DNA from: Strongylocentrotus purpuratus
Lineage: Eukaryota > Echinodermata > Echinoidea > Camarodonta > Strongylocentrotidae
Direction of reading: 5' to 3'
Assembly (NCBI RefSeq): GCF_000002235.5
Contig: NW_022145609.1
Location: 30,853,301 to 30,917,300 of the forward strand
DNA: 64,000 nucleotides
The position numbers and the translations under genes are program-made. The notes below the pieces were generated by a model. The model was not told where the DNA came from and did no database searches. It saw only the letters and a program-made list of their open reading frames with translations. This document shows positions 12,301 to 21,224 of this stretch, piece by piece. Numbering within the stretch: position 1 is the first letter of the stretch; every line of letters begins with the position of its first letter.

Positions 12301-15300
12301 AAGAGCTGCATGAAGAGCCTGTGGTGATCATCAATCATTGCCTTCAGGACATAGATGGCAGACTTACTGATACTGGGACTCATAACGATTTTGAAGATGT
12401 CAATGATTGACAGTAAGAGTTCCCACTCATCACACATCTCATCAATCTTGTCTCCTAACATGAGAGGGATGTTGTATGCAAGGCACGTCATCTGTGCTGA
12501 TGTCTGTCCACTGGCAGAATATGGATTCTTCAGTGATGCCTGCCTGATTGGGCTTGGTCTGTTTTTGCGGTCCACAAAGCCAAAATTGAATGAGGATATT
12601 CTACTGTTCACCTCATCCAGTGTTATGAAACCCTTCTGAACAAGTTTACTCAAAACAAGGTGCATTTCCAGGGGCAAGACTCCCTCTGTAAAATCATGCA
12701 TTACATCTGGACATAAGTTTTGGGTGGAATGGTAGTAAGGCAATTCATTCAAAACTGTTGCATGCTTCAAGCCAGATTCTGACAAGGGCTTTTGAAGATC
12801 TGTATCATAGTTTATTTCATCACGGAGATATTGGGCATCCTCTTTTGGCTGTTTCTGAAGCAACGAGCGATGGCCTCTACAGAATCTACAGTAATAGTTG
12901 GCACAGAAACAGGTTGTACATCCCAGCATGGCATGAATGCCAAGATTGTCCCCTACAACTTGGAATAAGTAGGGTTTGACCCTACCCTCAAACTCTTTGC
13001 ACTTGATAGTGAGTCCATCAGTCCACATCTGCTGCAGATCATCCTTGATTACCTTCAAAACTTCTGAGATGCCATATTTACTCAAAAGCGGAGATGTGAT
13101 CATAGCTGTGAGCATGATATTTTCCAGCCTAGCCTGGTATTTCCTGGGAAGGGATAACGCACTTGTATAAAAGGCACTTACCTTGTGTTTGCCGCGTTTT
13201 GACCCAAGCGGATTGGCTGTCTCAAACTCATCATTGTACAACAACAGAGGCACTAAGAATTCACAGTCTTGTCTAGCAGTAGCTTCCTGCCTTTTATAAT
13301 AGTGACCATCTTTGAATGAATACAAAACATCATTATCTTTTGATCCTTTTTGAGACAGTATGGCGTTCATTACTCCTGGTCGCTCTAAGTATTGTTTAAT
13401 AGTGTCAGCTAGTGGTATATATTGAAAGGTTTCTTTTTGTGTGCTTTGCAGTGGATCACCTGTCTTTTGATCAATTTTTGGTTTTAAGCAAGTTCCCAAC
13501 AACACCTCACAAGGCTGAATGAAATCACCTTTCTCAGAGAAATATTTTTTCTGTTGAGTATCTGACATGAGCTCTGAAAATGGATTCTTTGAATTCTCGA
13601 ATACATCTTGTATATCAGATCTCAGCTCACTGTTAGCTGCATATTGTGGCTCACTTAAGATATCCATCACATCCTGTTGCACAGTTTGTAACACAGAAAT
13701 AACCAAATCTTGTGCGGTTTGAATGACCTTGTTGGTGTGTGAAGCAGGCACATTAGTCCTTGCCCTGAGTTCTGCTACAAACTTTGCTGCAATATCAGGT
13801 AGTCTCTCTGTTTGCGTTTCAAAAGAGACATCTTCCTGCTCACTGCTTTCTCCAACAAACAATGCCTTTTCCTGGTGCAGTTGTTCCAAATTCCCTTCAG
13901 TGTTGTTATTCTTTCCTAGAACAGATCCTTCATAACAGGTTTCACTTTGGTGATCTGGAACTGCTTTTGTAGTTGTGCTTGACGTCTTTATCCGTGCAGC
14001 GTGCTTTGAAATGAGATGTTTTCTATATCCCGATAATGTACGAAATGTTAGTCTACATGCCCCTTGCATGCATGTTATACTTACATTTTTTCCCCTGGTT
14101 GTTGTATGTGTGTATTTTAAATGATGGAATAGGCAAGAAATATCCCCCCTAATTAAATCAAGACACTGAAAGCATCTGTAACTATCCATAGTGAGATATT
14201 GTGCCACATCTAGGGCCTACCTCTGCACGCCACCCAGCGAGAAACTTCAATCGAGGTCCAATCTTGGGTATGAAGGATGTGATTATACTTTCACTTAGAA
14301 GGGGAAGGGTTTCCACATCAACTTCATTTTCTGGAGAAGAAGAGGGAGAGATTGATAAATAAGGCTTAGTGCAGCATAAACTGATTGTTTTCATATAATA
14401 CCACAAACACACGTATGGTTGCGCAAATTAAACAAAAGTATATGTTTTAGATAATGATAAGCTGTAAACATTTGCTCATGTTCCAGCTAAAATATCTTCC
14501 ATTTTGAATAAATCGCATAATCAATGTTTTCTTATTCCACAAGGGTCTATGAAAATCTGAATTTTCAAATGCGATTTTCTCGAAAATTTGGTCTTCGTAT
14601 AGAAAACTTACTTTTAGATCATACTAGCGAATTGTATCAACTAATTGCTATTTATTTTCAGGTGATGTTATTAACATCCACACAATCAAATTAAGAATGG
14701 AAACCTTTTCTAAAGTCATACTAGTAATCACCTTAGTTTAGTCAAATTGTGCCTAATTTTTAACAATGTAGGGGCCTATTTAAAGTATAAAGATTAGTTG
14801 CATCAGCAATGAATTTGATTTCAAAGAAAGTCATTCAACTTACCAAATGAATCAGAATGATTTGAGAGTTAGCATAGAGGTCAATGTATGCTGATTGGTT
14901 AATTAACATTACTAATTCATTGATAATCATATGTGTCTTCTCCATGTGCACTGTCATGCCTATTACTTCAACTTTAAACTGCCATACCGGTAATTGTTTT
15001 TTTCAACCTTTTGCGGCTGCCATGATATTGTCTGCATTAGTAGCCATGTTTCTCAGCTTTAGTATGACAAATAACCTAGCTATATCTGACCAGGGTTTCT
15101 CAAAAAGTCTAGCACTCAAGCCTTTCACAGGCCACTTACAGTACCATACAACCATATATAAATTATAGTGTGTTACCTTGAATAGAGGCAACTGACAATT
15201 GTTTATCCTAGAAAAGATAATTTGTGGTGTTTAATAATTCTTTTGTACAGCTTATTGTTCAGTGGTGTGAAACATTAAAAAAAATGCATGTGCTGGAACA

Positions 15301-17286
15301 TTTCACTGATATGAAGCAAAATAGGACAGTTAATCCTGTACTAACGAATGTCCTTCCTCCATGTGCACCTCCATCCCAAAATCGAATCGGTTCGTTGGCT
15401 TTGCAACTTGCAAGATACATGTACATGTCCCAAGTTTGGATGGTAATCCGTCCATCGGTTCTAATGATTTCATTGAAATCTGGACATGTAGTAAAATAGT
15501 GTACAATTTTGTGGGCATAATTTGGTGGCTTAAGCATCTGTAATTTTTCCATATTTAAAAATTATTTTCAGAAAAAGATTTGTTTAAATGAGAAAAAATG
15601 TACCCATGTTAAAAATTGTGCCCATTCGTGTACTACAGCGAGGTCACTGCAATTTCGAAAACCACCACAGCCTCTTGGTTTTGAATTAGGCTATTAATAT
15701 GGGCTAAAATGTGGGTCAACTGCCTTTTAGTTGTGACAAGGAATATCGCAATAGCACATAATTAATAGCCCCATTTAAAACCAAGAGGATGTAGAGTCTA
15801 TGCTCTGTAAAACAAAGTTAGGCAGATGTTACTGGGCAAATCAAAGTTTGGCGCGTTTTTGTCAAATAATTTCTCCCAACCATTTACTGTATGAAGTTAC
15901 CTAATAAAAGGTCAGAAATAAGTTGGGTAGGTGTTACTTGGTAAAACTGATGTTGGGCAAATTTTGTCCAACAATTGGGTTATTTTCTACCAACCATGTA
16001 GTTACCGATGAAATAATTGGGTAATATTTTTGGGCAAATTAAAGTTGGTCATTTTTGTCCAATAATTGGGTTATTTTCTACCAACCATGTAGTTACTGAT
16101 GAAATAATTTGCCCAACTAGTGTCGAATATACTACACATTATGGTGAGAATTGGGTGAATTTCCTATTGGGGTAAATTTTGTTGGTTAAAAGTTGGGTAT
16201 TTTCTTTTCATCCAACACTGGGTAAATCATGCAAAATCTTTAATTTACCCAATAGTTAGTCGGACACATAAGTGCCCTCATGTTGGGTAAAAATTGGGCA
16301 CTTGCCCAACATTTTTTTAGAGTGTTTGGATTTCAAAGTCCTGTAGAAAATGAAAGGGCAAAATCCTTAACATGGCAATGGGCAAGAAAAATTGTCTCAC
16401 TTTTTGAAATCTAGACTTCTAGATCTACAGGAAAATGAAAGATGATCTTCCACAAAATAATGTTCATAAAATTGTACATTATTTGACAACTTCAATTTTC
16501 TGATGAATCATTCAGTTCAGTGTTGATTATTAAATATAAGTAGGCCTAGATCTAGATCTAGACCTAGACTAGATCTAGTAATAGTAATACCAATTTCAGA
16601 TAACAGAGATAATTGTTCAAAATTACACCAGTCCCACGTACTGTAATACTATCTGGGTACACACCTACAAGTATGTGGTCCAATGTATTGGACCCACAGA
16701 ACTCTTAAATACGTATTTAAGAGTTCTGTGATTGGACCCCATACAGCCCATGATCCATAGAAAATGGAGGGTATTGTGTTATGTATGTATTGTAGCAGGA
16801 AACAGCACAGAAATCCGGGTTTTGGCCTTTGGGTTTTGTAAAATCTTGAACAAAATATTTTTAAATATTCATTTGTGATCTAAAATTCATGGAAACAGTA
16901 CAATTTGAATTTGATATCTATATCAATCAAATATTAGTTTGGATTAGTAACACATGCATTAAAAGAGCAAATTTGAGGCAAAGTTTAATAGACCAATTGA
17001 ATTGAAGCGTATTCATTAACCATTGCTGAGGCATATAGGTCTAGAACTAGTCTACATGTTGCCCATGTGTTATGGATATGGGAACAAGTCTACAGCAAGT
17101 ACCTGTTGATCATGTTCTAAACTTCTAATCTCAATAAGATGTGAACGTACCTTCTAGTATCTTTAACACTGACGGACATCCCCACCTTTGAACGATTTTG
17201 GTGAGAGGGTCTATGAACCCATCTTCACTTGAACTATCTCCGCAGCAGTTGTCGAGCTCCATTTTTAGACCCTCAGGCTCTAGCAT
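6337..17286 (-). CDS. SAM-domain / SAMD3-like protein gene of the transposon, left copy (9 exons, 546 aa)
   Basis: Exons in coding order on minus: 17286-17151, 14330-14221, 10901-10674, 10148-9918, 9034-8899, 8712-8513, 8208-8043, 7480-7362, 6651-6337. All introns are GT-AG; the summed 1641 bp is an exact open frame ending TAA. Residues about 20-80 form a SAM domain (exons 1-2, with FIPKIGPRLKFL). Exon 3 is a Ser/Pro-rich linker ending in basic RVKK. Exons 4-9 match the C-terminal architecture I know from vertebrate SAMD3-like proteins: FPFLKDP, a KRHDWIKR helix, YPRLL, KWPTFCNKV, FYMLPVLFRG, and AVDLCFKALYVMDIEYQ near the end. Two substitutions in the last exon (Val and Thr against Gly and Ala) separate it from the right copy. 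Its function in transposition is unknown; a DNA-bound or oligomerising accessory factor is an inference. Confidence 0.8.
11637..14189 (-). CDS. tnp2-like (Transposase_21-type) transposase, left copy, 850 aa
   Basis: One uninterrupted ORF; the ATG at 14189 is preferred over an upstream GTG. Two N-terminal zinc fingers are visible: C6/C9/H23/H28 and C40/C45/H58/H63. The catalytic core resembles CACTA tnp2 proteins: YNDEFETANPLGSKR (candidate first Asp, about 320), MWTDGL, VVGDNLGIHAMLGC (second Asp, about 414), a CFCANYYCRFCRGH zinc knuckle, NLCPDVMHDFTEGVLP, and ALRFEAMHRPFK (candidate Glu, about 664). The triad assignment is by motif likeness. The gene sits in intron 2 of the SAMD3-like gene, same strand, starting about 30 bases after that gene's exon-2 donor. 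It differs from the right copy at four residues seen by comparison: Ala/Val, Cys/Arg in the knuckle region, Val/Ile and Ala/Ser. Confidence 0.88.
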   Translation of the reverse strand: MDSYRCFQCLDLIRGDISCLFHHLKYTHTTTRGKNVSITCMQGACRLTFRTLSGYRKHLISKHAARIKTSSTTTKAVPDHQSETCYEGSVLGKNNNTEGNLEQLHQEKALFVGESSEQEDVSFETQTERLPDIAAKFVAELRARTNVPASHTNKVIQTAQDLVISVLQTVQQDVMDILSEPQYAANSELRSDIQDVFENSKNPFSELMSDTQQKKYFSEKGDFIQPCEVLLGTCLKPKIDQKTGDPLQSTQKETFQYIPLADTIKQYLERPGVMNAILSQKGSKDNDVLYSFKDGHYYKRQEATARQDCEFLVPLLLYNDEFETANPLGSKRGKHKVSAFYTSALSLPRKYQARLENIMLTAMITSPLLSKYGISEVLKVIKDDLQQMWTDGLTIKCKEFEGRVKPYLFQVVGDNLGIHAMLGCTTCFCANYYCRFCRGHRSLLQKQPKEDAQYLRDEINYDTDLQKPLSESGLKHATVLNELPYYHSTQNLCPDVMHDFTEGVLPLEMHLVLSKLVQKGFITLDEVNSRISSFNFGFVDRKNRPSPIRQASLKNPYSASGQTSAQMTCLAYNIPLMLGDKIDEMCDEWELLLSIIDIFKIVMSPSISKSAIYVLKAMIDDHHRLFMQLFPEASLTPKQHFLVHYPRALKHLGPLTQYSALRFEAMHRPFKQIASVSCNYQNIVKTLANRYQMARCYRSVSNQSLDSQDINVSQQAAAMLGDLLDDEALCKKINCGRGTEVTVAGKVDIHGYEFRAGVDVLLYWTDDDGPTFGRVQHIVVVQEKLYLLLRLYQTLYFNRHVEAFAVQVGREEAQAAVEWCDLFDHRPVNAVQSYSGRGRCLYIVVHHSFI
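15801..16324. mobile_element. Nested MITE with ends like those of the host transposon
   Basis: Read from 16324 on minus, the end is CACTCTAAAAAAATGTTGGG. The other end (15801) reads TGCTCTGTAAAACAAAGTTA. Both resemble the big element's CACTCTTAAAATGTTGGG terminus. The interior is filled with TTGGGTAA, TTGGGCAA and ACCAACCATGTAGTTAC words. It looks like a small non-autonomous relative captured in intron 1. No clear target duplication. Confidence 0.6.
16695..16730. repeat. 36-bp perfect palindrome
   Basis: CACAGAACTCTTAAATAC is followed directly by its exact reverse complement, with no loop. Direct GGACCC words lie on either side. The right copy has one base changed. Confidence 0.85.
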
Positions 17287-17600
17287 GCAAGACTCCGATA
17301 TGATGCGTATACGTACGTACGTACGTACAGGCTGCTAGTTACGTTGGTGTATCATATAGCTCGAGCTCCCGGGCCGGGACGGCCGCGCCGGCTATACCGA
17401 GTAAATAGAAATAGTACTGCGCATGGCATGCTGATCGCGAGCGACCAGGCCATGTGCGCGCTACCCCAAGACCAATACCAGGCAAACTTTACCCAAGTCT
17501 GGTTAAACGTAAGTCTAGTCCCCATCGAAGGTTTCCACTGCCATTTACGCATGCGCATAATTGACGATGATAGCGTGTACGTTCCATTAATATTATTAAC
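17287..17600 (-). promoter_or_regulatory. CpG-rich putative promoter of the left element
   Basis: Directly upstream of the first coding exon lie an ACGTACGTACGTACGT run (17310-17328) and a GC-rich core with CCCGGGCCGGGACGGCCGCG (17370-17389), followed by GCGC-rich sequence to about 17480. The surroundings are strongly AT-rich, so the CpG island stands out. No clear TATA box. Position makes it the likely promoter of the SAMD3-like transcript; that is inference. Confidence 0.5.
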
Positions 17601-17859
17601 GTAGATTATGTAACTCTATAGGCCTACATGGTTAAGATGGCTCAGTTTTCACAAAAGATAAATCTTGGACTCTTTCAGCATCAAACTCGCACAAATTCAT
17701 CGTCGCTTCAACACTCTGTTATTATAATTTTAAAATAGAAGTAAATGGTTACAATTACAGGAGAGATAATTTCAATTTTTCATAGCAATATTTACACAGC
17801 ATATTGTGAGCTAAAGAAAATTGAGCTAAATATATTTGGTAAAAGGCGGTGGTCAATTA

Positions 17860-18690
17860 CTACCCTATATAAGCAAACAAAAAAAGGCGCAAAGTGAAAT
17901 TGGGTAACAGGCGTTGGTCAAATAGTACCCAATGTATGAGCAAACAAAAATTGAGCAAAGTAAAATTCGGTAAGTGGTGATGGGTAATTATTACTCAGCA
18001 TATGAGCAAACACAAATATGGGCAAAATAAATTGGGTAAGGGGCGGTGGTCAATTATTACCCAATATATGAGCAAACAAAAATTTGAGCAAAGTAAAATC
18101 GGGTAAGTGGTGATGGGTAATTATTACTCAGCATATGAGCAAACAAAAATTTGGGCAAAGTAAAATTGGGTAAGAGGCGGTGGTCATTTATTACCCAATA
18201 TATGAGCAAACAAAAATTTGAGCAAAGTAAAATCGGGTAAGTGGTGATGGGTAATTATTACTCAGCATAAGAGCAAACAAAAATTTGGGCAAAGTAAAAT
18301 TGGGTAAGAGGCGGTGGTCATTTATTACCCAATATATGAGCAAACAAAAATTTGAGCAAAGTAAAATTGGGTAAGTGGTGATGGGTAATTATTACTCAGC
18401 ATAATTATGAGCAAACAAAAATTTGAGCAAAGAAAAATTGGGTAAGAGGCGGTGGTCAAATATTACCCAATATATGAGCAAACAAAAATTTGAGCAAAGT
18501 AAAATTGGGTAAGAGGCGGTGGTCATTTATTACCCAATATATGAGCAAACAAAAATTTGAGCAAAGTAAAATTGGGTAAGAGGCGGTGGTCAATTATTAC
18601 CCAAATATGAGCAAACAAAATTTGAGCAAAGTCAAATTGGGTAAGTGGTGATGAGTAATATTCCTCAGCATCTAACAATTACCCAACTAC
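17860..18690. repeat. Subterminal tandem array, 66-67 bp unit, left element gene-5' end
   Basis: GAGCAAAC recurs at 17938, 18004, 18070, 18137, 18204, 18271 and 18338, so the period is 66-67 bp. Two unit variants roughly alternate: one with GGTAAGAGGCGGTGGTCA and TTACCCAATATATGAGC, the other with GGTAAGTGGTGATGGGTAA and TACTCAGCATATGAGC. Confidence 0.9.
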
Positions 18691-18799
18691 TTGGTAAATT
18701 GCTCTCAACTCCTTGGAACGATGTTGTTGCTAAATGTATAATAATTGGGTAAATATAATGCCCTGAAATAGATTGGGATAAAAATTACCCAACTTTGGA

Positions 18800-19075
18800 A
18801 ACGATTTCTCGACCAACCATCAGTTGCCCAACGAAATTTACCCAACTCGCAGTGGGAATGTGCCAAAATTACACAACTACAGGCAAAAATTACTCGATCC
18901 TAATTTGCAAAATAATGTTGGTAAATTTCTAGGCGAATTTCTACCCAACCATCAGTTGCCCAACAAAATTTACCCAACTCGCAAAGGAAATGTGGCAAAA
19001 TTACACAACTACGGGGCAACTGGTTCCCAACCCTCATTTACCAATACTGTTGGTAAATATCCGCCCAATAATTAA
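18800..19075. repeat. Terminal-proximal two-copy repeat (about 132 bp), left element
   Basis: ACCATCAGTTGCCCAAC recurs at 18816 and 18948 with the following AAATTTACCCAACTCGCA. The spacing of 132 bp is twice the 66-bp period of the adjacent array. Confidence 0.8.
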
Positions 19076-19462
19076 GTAAAAATAATTGCCCAATATTGGT
19101 TAAAACACTTAAATGCTTAAATGGGTAATAATAGCCCAGAATAACGAATTTTTTTAACCAACCAACAATTACCCAACTAAATTTACCCAACATTTTAAGA
19201 GTGTTGCAGAAAATCAGAGTCATTTCATAAAAAAGAGTTAAGGAAGATTATTCCAACTTTATGGGCAATAGTGTGTTTTTATCATTATTTAAGATTGCGT
19301 CAAACACATCTTGATTATACATGGAGAGCAACAGTATATCCTAATTAGAGAATGAATAAGGAAAACATATGTGTAATTCTTGATCAAAACAGAAAGATGA
19401 GTTAGTAGTATTCTTGCAATTGGAATTTATTGTGTAATAAGGATATACTCTTGGTCTCCTCA

Positions 19463-20082
19463 AGATAATCTTCTATCTCGGGGTATCATATTTTCTATTT
19501 AGATTCCGGTCTATTTATACATTCATAAATTGATTTGTCGTTTTATTTCCATCCATCCATAACATATCAACGGATAAGAAAACGAACGTAGTGTAAGCAC
19601 ATATAAACAATGTACATATGAAACAAAAGTAAAGTTAAGTTTTGGGGAAAAATGGAAAGATAAAACACAGATAATCTTCTATCTCGGGGTATCATATTTT
19701 CTATTTAGATTCCGGTCTATTTATACATTCATAAATTGATTTGTCGTTTTATTTCCATCCATCCATAACATATCAACGGATAAGAAAACGAACGTAGTGT
19801 AAGCACATATAAACAATGTACATATGAAACAAAAGTAAAGTTAAGTTTTGGGAAAAAATAGAAAGATAAAACACAGATAATCTTCTATCTCGGGGTATCA
19901 TATTTTCTATTTAGATTCCGGTCTATTTATACATTCATAAATTGATTTGTCGTTTTATTTCCATCCATCCATAACATATCAACGGATAAGAAAACGAACG
20001 TAGTGTAAGCACATATAAACAATGTACATATGAAACAAAAGTAAAGTTAAGTTTTGGGAAAAAATAGAAAGATAAAACACAG
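19463..20082 (+). repeat. Three tandem 206-bp units upstream of LINE-A ORF1
   Basis: Units begin AGATAATCTTCTATCTCGGG at 19463, 19669 and 19875 and are nearly identical. Their position just before ORF1 recalls the promoter monomers of some L1 5' UTRs; promoter function is inference. Positions 20083-20414 are unique sequence with CCAACGCCCATTA twice (about 20208 and 20368). Confidence 0.9.
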
Positions 20083-20414
20083 TTTTTGGTACCCTTCTAT
20101 GCGGAAATAGAAAGAAATTTGCCATCTGTCTGGTTTCTATCTTGATTATTGAATGTTTAATGACATGGTACATGCGGGAGCGGACGTGTAACGAGTGAGC
20201 TCTCCAGCCAACGCCCATTATTTTATTTTCCACACTGCTTTTAGAATGATTTGACCGGTCTAATAATCTTGTGACTGGAATAACGCGTTGTTGGTCTCTA
20301 ATTCAAACATATATGTGAGTATTCCAGCTATTTCGTGTCATTTTGGACCCTAGAAATCTAAATTAGCCAACGCCCATTAATTTTGTGCGTACACTGAGGT
20401 ACAAGTTGCCGGAC

Positions 20415-21224
20415 ATGATGACTCGCACCAAAGCGTCTAAAGTCGCTGCTGCCACGTCGGGAGGCGATGACTCGCCAGAGGAGTGCGAGTCCCAGCCCAC
20501 CCTTGGGGACCTTCAGAATAACATTCTTGACTTCAAGAACTTCTTATCTAGTAAACTAGACAAAATATCTGCTGATATTACTGGCATCAACAAAAGGTTT
20601 GATGACCTTGAAACCAGTGTGGACTTCAATTCGGCAAAATTTTTGGAAATTGAGAATCAAAAATGGCCTAAACTAGAAAACTCTGTTCAACAAAGAATCC
20701 AATCCTTGGAAAACAAAATCCTCTCGTTGGAAATACACGATAGGAAGTCTAATTTACTGTTCTACGGCCTACAACAAAACGAAGGGGAAATCATCTACGA
20801 CGTATTGAAAGCGGCTTTCGTCTCTCTTGGAATAGAGGACCGCATAGCATCTAGCATCACCATAGCGAACGCTCACCGTCTACCGCGACGAGAGTCGGGA
20901 GCCCAAGCCTCCCGGCAAGCTCCTGTCCCCATCATAGCACGGTTTTGTTTTATGCGCGAAAGAAATAACATCTTAGCGGCATTCGAAGACCAACATAGAA
21001 AGCGCATGAAGACCCCCGCTGAGACCGGCCACGCCCAAACGCGTCTAACTATTAGGACCGACCTACCGCCTTCGATGAAGACCCGCCGCTGGATCCTCGC
21101 GAACGAAGCATACAAGTTACGGAAGGAGAAGGGACTAGCGACAAGAATCTTTGTCAAGGGAACCAATGTCCATTTACAATGGAAAGAGAAAGGTGCGACT
21201 ACATGGAATGACTACAGAGATTAA
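20415..21224 (+). CDS. LINE-A ORF1, nucleic-acid chaperone-like protein, 269 aa
   Basis: The first in-frame ATG is at 20415 (the ORF is open from a GTG at 20385). Residues about 35-125 are a coiled coil with regular hydrophobic spacing (LDKISADITGINKRFDDLE and later heptads). After that comes DRKSNLLFYGLQQNEGE, the start of the RRM-like domain shared by L1-type ORF1 proteins, then IANAHRLPRR and RTDLPPSMKTRRW. Such proteins trimerise and bind retrotransposon RNA. The ORF is intact and richer in GC than its flanks. ORF2 lies on the same strand beyond the inserted transposon. Confidence 0.75.
   Translation: MMTRTKASKVAAATSGGDDSPEECESQPTLGDLQNNILDFKNFLSSKLDKISADITGINKRFDDLETSVDFNSAKFLEIENQKWPKLENSVQQRIQSLENKILSLEIHDRKSNLLFYGLQQNEGEIIYDVLKAAFVSLGIEDRIASSITIANAHRLPRRESGAQASRQAPVPIIARFCFMRERNNILAAFEDQHRKRMKTPAETGHAQTRLTIRTDLPPSMKTRRWILANEAYKLRKEKGLATRIFVKGTNVHLQWKEKGATTWNDYRD

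Larger units (their letters stand above)
14331..17150 (-). other. Intron 1 of the left SAMD3-like gene
   Basis: The 2.8 kb between coding exons 1 and 2 holds a nested MITE (15801-16324) and a 36-bp palindrome (16695-16730). A 97-aa ORF at 15259-15552 is conserved in the other copy. It has no splice context joining it to the gene and conservation is expected between recent copies, so I do not call it a gene. Confidence 0.6.
3941..19203 (-). mobile_element. EnSpm/CACTA-like DNA transposon, left copy (15.3 kb)
   Basis: The gene-3' terminus is CACACTTAAAATAGTTGGG (from 3941). The gene-5' terminus, read on the minus strand from 19203, is CACTCTTAAAATGTTGGG. The two align with one mismatch and one indel. 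The element is flanked by TT at 3939-3940 and TT at 19204-19205, a 2-bp target duplication of the EnSpm/CACTA type (CAC termini, 2-3 bp duplication). Inside are subterminal 66-67 bp arrays at both ends, a nine-exon SAMD3-like gene, a tnp2-like transposase in that gene's second intron, and a nested MITE in the first. The copy is nearly identical to the inverted copy at 24574-40224; both coding sequences are open. Family assignment rests on termini, duplication length and transposase motifs together. Confidence 0.85.

Noticed and set aside
11637..14207. Start of the transposase at the upstream GTG
   Set aside because: An ATG lies six codons downstream and directly precedes the zinc fingers; the GTG frame is closed just upstream.
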